Assembly: GCA_937998635.1 (NCBI GenBank)
Contig: CALLDA010000160.1
Span: 1-5,285 of the forward strand
Direction of reading: 5' to 3'
Source of the DNA: an uncultured Pseudomonadales bacterium
GTDB lineage: Bacteria; Pseudomonadota; Gammaproteobacteria; Pseudomonadales; Porticoccaceae
Length of the DNA: 5,285 bases
How positions within the stretch are numbered: position 1 is the first letter of the stretch; each line of letters begins with the position of its first letter. The position numbers and the translations under genes were made by a program. Shown in pieces: positions 3,916-5,285 of the stretch. A model generated the notes under the pieces. The model searched no databases. It saw only the letters and a program-made list of their open reading frames with translations, and had not been told where the DNA came from.

Positions 3916-5285
3916 ATGCATATAAGAAAATACGATTTTGATTATAGTCGTCGATTTTTCATGGACAAGATGGCCAAGGGCACGATGGGTGCGGGGGTAC
4001 TGACCTCACTGATGCCTTTGATCGGTAATACCGGCGATATCGCCAAGGCCTACCCCGAAGAGCTAACCTCCATCGAGGCTTTCACCAAGGGTAAAATCAA
4101 AGAAGGCGACATTGTTGACGCTAACAATGTCGAGCACGTGAAAGACATCCTTGACCCGGTCGCCTATGTCCAGATCGTCCAGATGGGTCGACGTATTCGC
4201 ATAGCACCGACCACCACCGATATCACCGAGCTGTATCCCAAAGACTACCTCGAAGCCACCTTACGCAATCAGGGCAAAGGCGTCTTCGATGATGGCGGCA
4301 ACGTCGTTGTTAAAGGCACGGGTAAGCCCTGGATCGGTGGCTCACCCTTCCCCGACCCACAAACCGGGCTGGAAGCCTTTGCCAATGTGACCCTCAGCTG
4401 GGGTCGTCACGATACCTCCGTCTATGCGGTACAGGATCACGATATCGGTCCCGACGGCGATATTGAATATGAGTATCAATTAGGCTGGTGTGAGCAAAAC
4501 ACCGTGGGCCTGGTCAGCAACCCCGATGGCCCTTACCTCGAAGGCCAGGAACACCTGCTGCGTAACCAGTCGGTCTGGTTTACCTACCCTAACGATGCCA
4601 AAGGCTCTTCCTTCCTGAATATCTGGAAATACGACCAACGGGAATTCCCCGATCTGTTCGGTTACCTACCGGCCTTTAAGCGGGTACGTCGTTTCCCCAC
4701 CAACCAACGTTTTGAGCCTATCGTGCCAGGTATCACCTTCTTCCTGTCCGATGCCTGGGCAGCGGGTGATCCCATGTTGACCTGGGGTAACTACAAGGTG
4801 GTTGGCCGTGGCCCCTTCCTGGGCTCCCAGTCAGGCACCTGGCAAGGTGATCAGGAAAACTGGTCGAAAGAAAGCACCCTCCACGGTGGTAAAAAGGGCC
4901 TCAACTTCTACGAAGTTGACTTCCAGCTGTGTCCAGAAGTGATCGTAGTAGAAGCCGAACCTACCGGGTATCCAAGAGCACCGGTCAGCAAGAAGCGAGT
5001 CTGGCTCGACGCGCGCAATATGGCCGCCATTGGTTATGTGACCTATGACCGTCGTGGTGAGCTATGGCGCTCCTTTGAGATTGGCTTTAGCCAGCAGAAG
5101 AAAGGTGACCTGGCGCAACTGGAGAAAAATGGCCATCCGGTCTGGTCCTGGTCTTATGTCCACGCTCAAGATGTACAGACCAACCGCTTCACCCGATTTA
5201 ACCACGCTCACAAGATCCGTGGTGTAGAGACCGAGTTTGAAGTGGAAAACGCTTACGACAAGTACCTCACCGTGCAGGCTATTCG
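3916..5285 (+). CDS. DUF1329 (LolA/LolB-like fold) protein with Tat signal, 3' end outside window
   Basis: The first 456 codons of an exported envelope protein; the frame is open at the window edge. Residues 11-18, SRRFFMDK, fit the twin-arginine motif. A hydrophobic stretch (22-37) and a probable cleavage site AKA (43-45) before Y46 follow, so the protein is expected to fold in the cytoplasm and be exported by Tat. The mature part has DUF1329 hallmarks: GGSPFPDPQTGLEAFANVTL (141-160), FGYLPAFKRVRRFPTNQRFE (248-267) and WLDARNMAAIGYVTYDRRGELWRS (363-386). Family members are about 450 residues, so only a short C-terminus should be missing. The biochemical role is not established; the fold resembles lipoprotein-sorting LolA/LolB. 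Relatives often sit with DUF1302 and RND-type transporter genes in loci for degrading hydrophobic compounds, so lipid or hydrophobic-ligand handling in the periplasm is a reasonable inference. Frequent GGT, CGT, ACC and AAC codons suggest strong expression. Confidence 0.85.
   Translation, partial: MHIRKYDFDYSRRFFMDKMAKGTMGAGVLTSLMPLIGNTGDIAKAYPEELTSIEAFTKGKIKEGDIVDANNVEHVKDILDPVAYVQIVQMGRRIRIAPTTTDITELYPKDYLEATLRNQGKGVFDDGGNVVVKGTGKPWIGGSPFPDPQTGLEAFANVTLSWGRHDTSVYAVQDHDIGPDGDIEYEYQLGWCEQNTVGLVSNPDGPYLEGQEHLLRNQSVWFTYPNDAKGSSFLNIWKYDQREFPDLFGYLPAFKRVRRFPTNQRFEPIVPGITFFLSDAWAAGDPMLTWGNYKVVGRGPFLGSQSGTWQGDQENWSKESTLHGGKKGLNFYEVDFQLCPEVIVVEAEPTGYPRAPVSKKRVWLDARNMAAIGYVTYDRRGELWRSFEIGFSQQKKGDLAQLEKNGHPVWSWSYVHAQDVQTNRFTRFNHAHKIRGVETEFEVENAYDKYLTVQAI

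Noticed and set aside
5045..5227. 60-codon plus-strand open frame inside the DUF1329 gene
   Set aside because: It overlaps the DUF1329 reading in another frame; the DUF1329 frame has family motifs throughout and this one has none.

Overview
The window most likely comes from a gammaproteobacterial chromosome. FtsH, RlmE and YhbY read very close to the Escherichia coli and Pseudomonas proteins, and rlmE-ftsH transcribed together with yhbY divergent beside them is the classical gammaproteobacterial arrangement. The moderate GC content and the presence of a DUF1329 gene would fit an environmental or marine, lipid- or aromatic-degrading lineage such as the Cellvibrionales/Spongiibacterales. That placement is inference only.

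Layout. Positions 60-2009 (minus) hold ftsH, the membrane-anchored AAA+ zinc protease. Positions 2123-2749 (minus) hold rlmE, the 23S rRNA U2552 2'-O-methyltransferase, 113 bp upstream of ftsH and probably co-transcribed with it. A 207-bp divergent region (2750-2956) holds a strong hairpin and a 12-base direct repeat. Positions 2957-3274 (plus) hold yhbY, a CRM-domain RNA-binding protein of the pre-50S ribosome. A 641-bp, AT-rich stretch without a convincing protein gene (3275-3915) follows. From 3916 to the window end (plus) lies the first 456 codons of a DUF1329 protein with a clear twin-arginine signal peptide.

How the genes work together. The left half is conserved core genome: two 50S-subunit maturation factors (RlmE, YhbY) face each other across a shared regulatory region, and RlmE is linked to FtsH, the membrane and cytosolic protein quality-control protease. 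Before position 60, folP would be expected from synteny, but only a weak hint of it is visible. The right half is a separate, accessory-looking unit: an exported beta-rich envelope protein behind a long upstream region.

The most interesting material is the 3275-3915 gap. It contains a good rho-independent terminator at 3535-3565. About 100 bp before it sits a TTGACA/TATTTT promoter-like pair, together making a candidate small RNA of about 100 nt. Next comes a nested set of three perfect stems that could fold as a three-way junction (3615-3679). Part of that element recurs about 240 bp later (3851-3876), close to the DUF1329 start. A 6-bp dyad sits just downstream of a weak promoter at 3781-3809. 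I see no CRISPR array, transposase, phage gene, tRNA or rRNA, and no complete new multi-gene system. The unusual signals are regulatory or RNA-level candidates plus one local divergence in FtsH.
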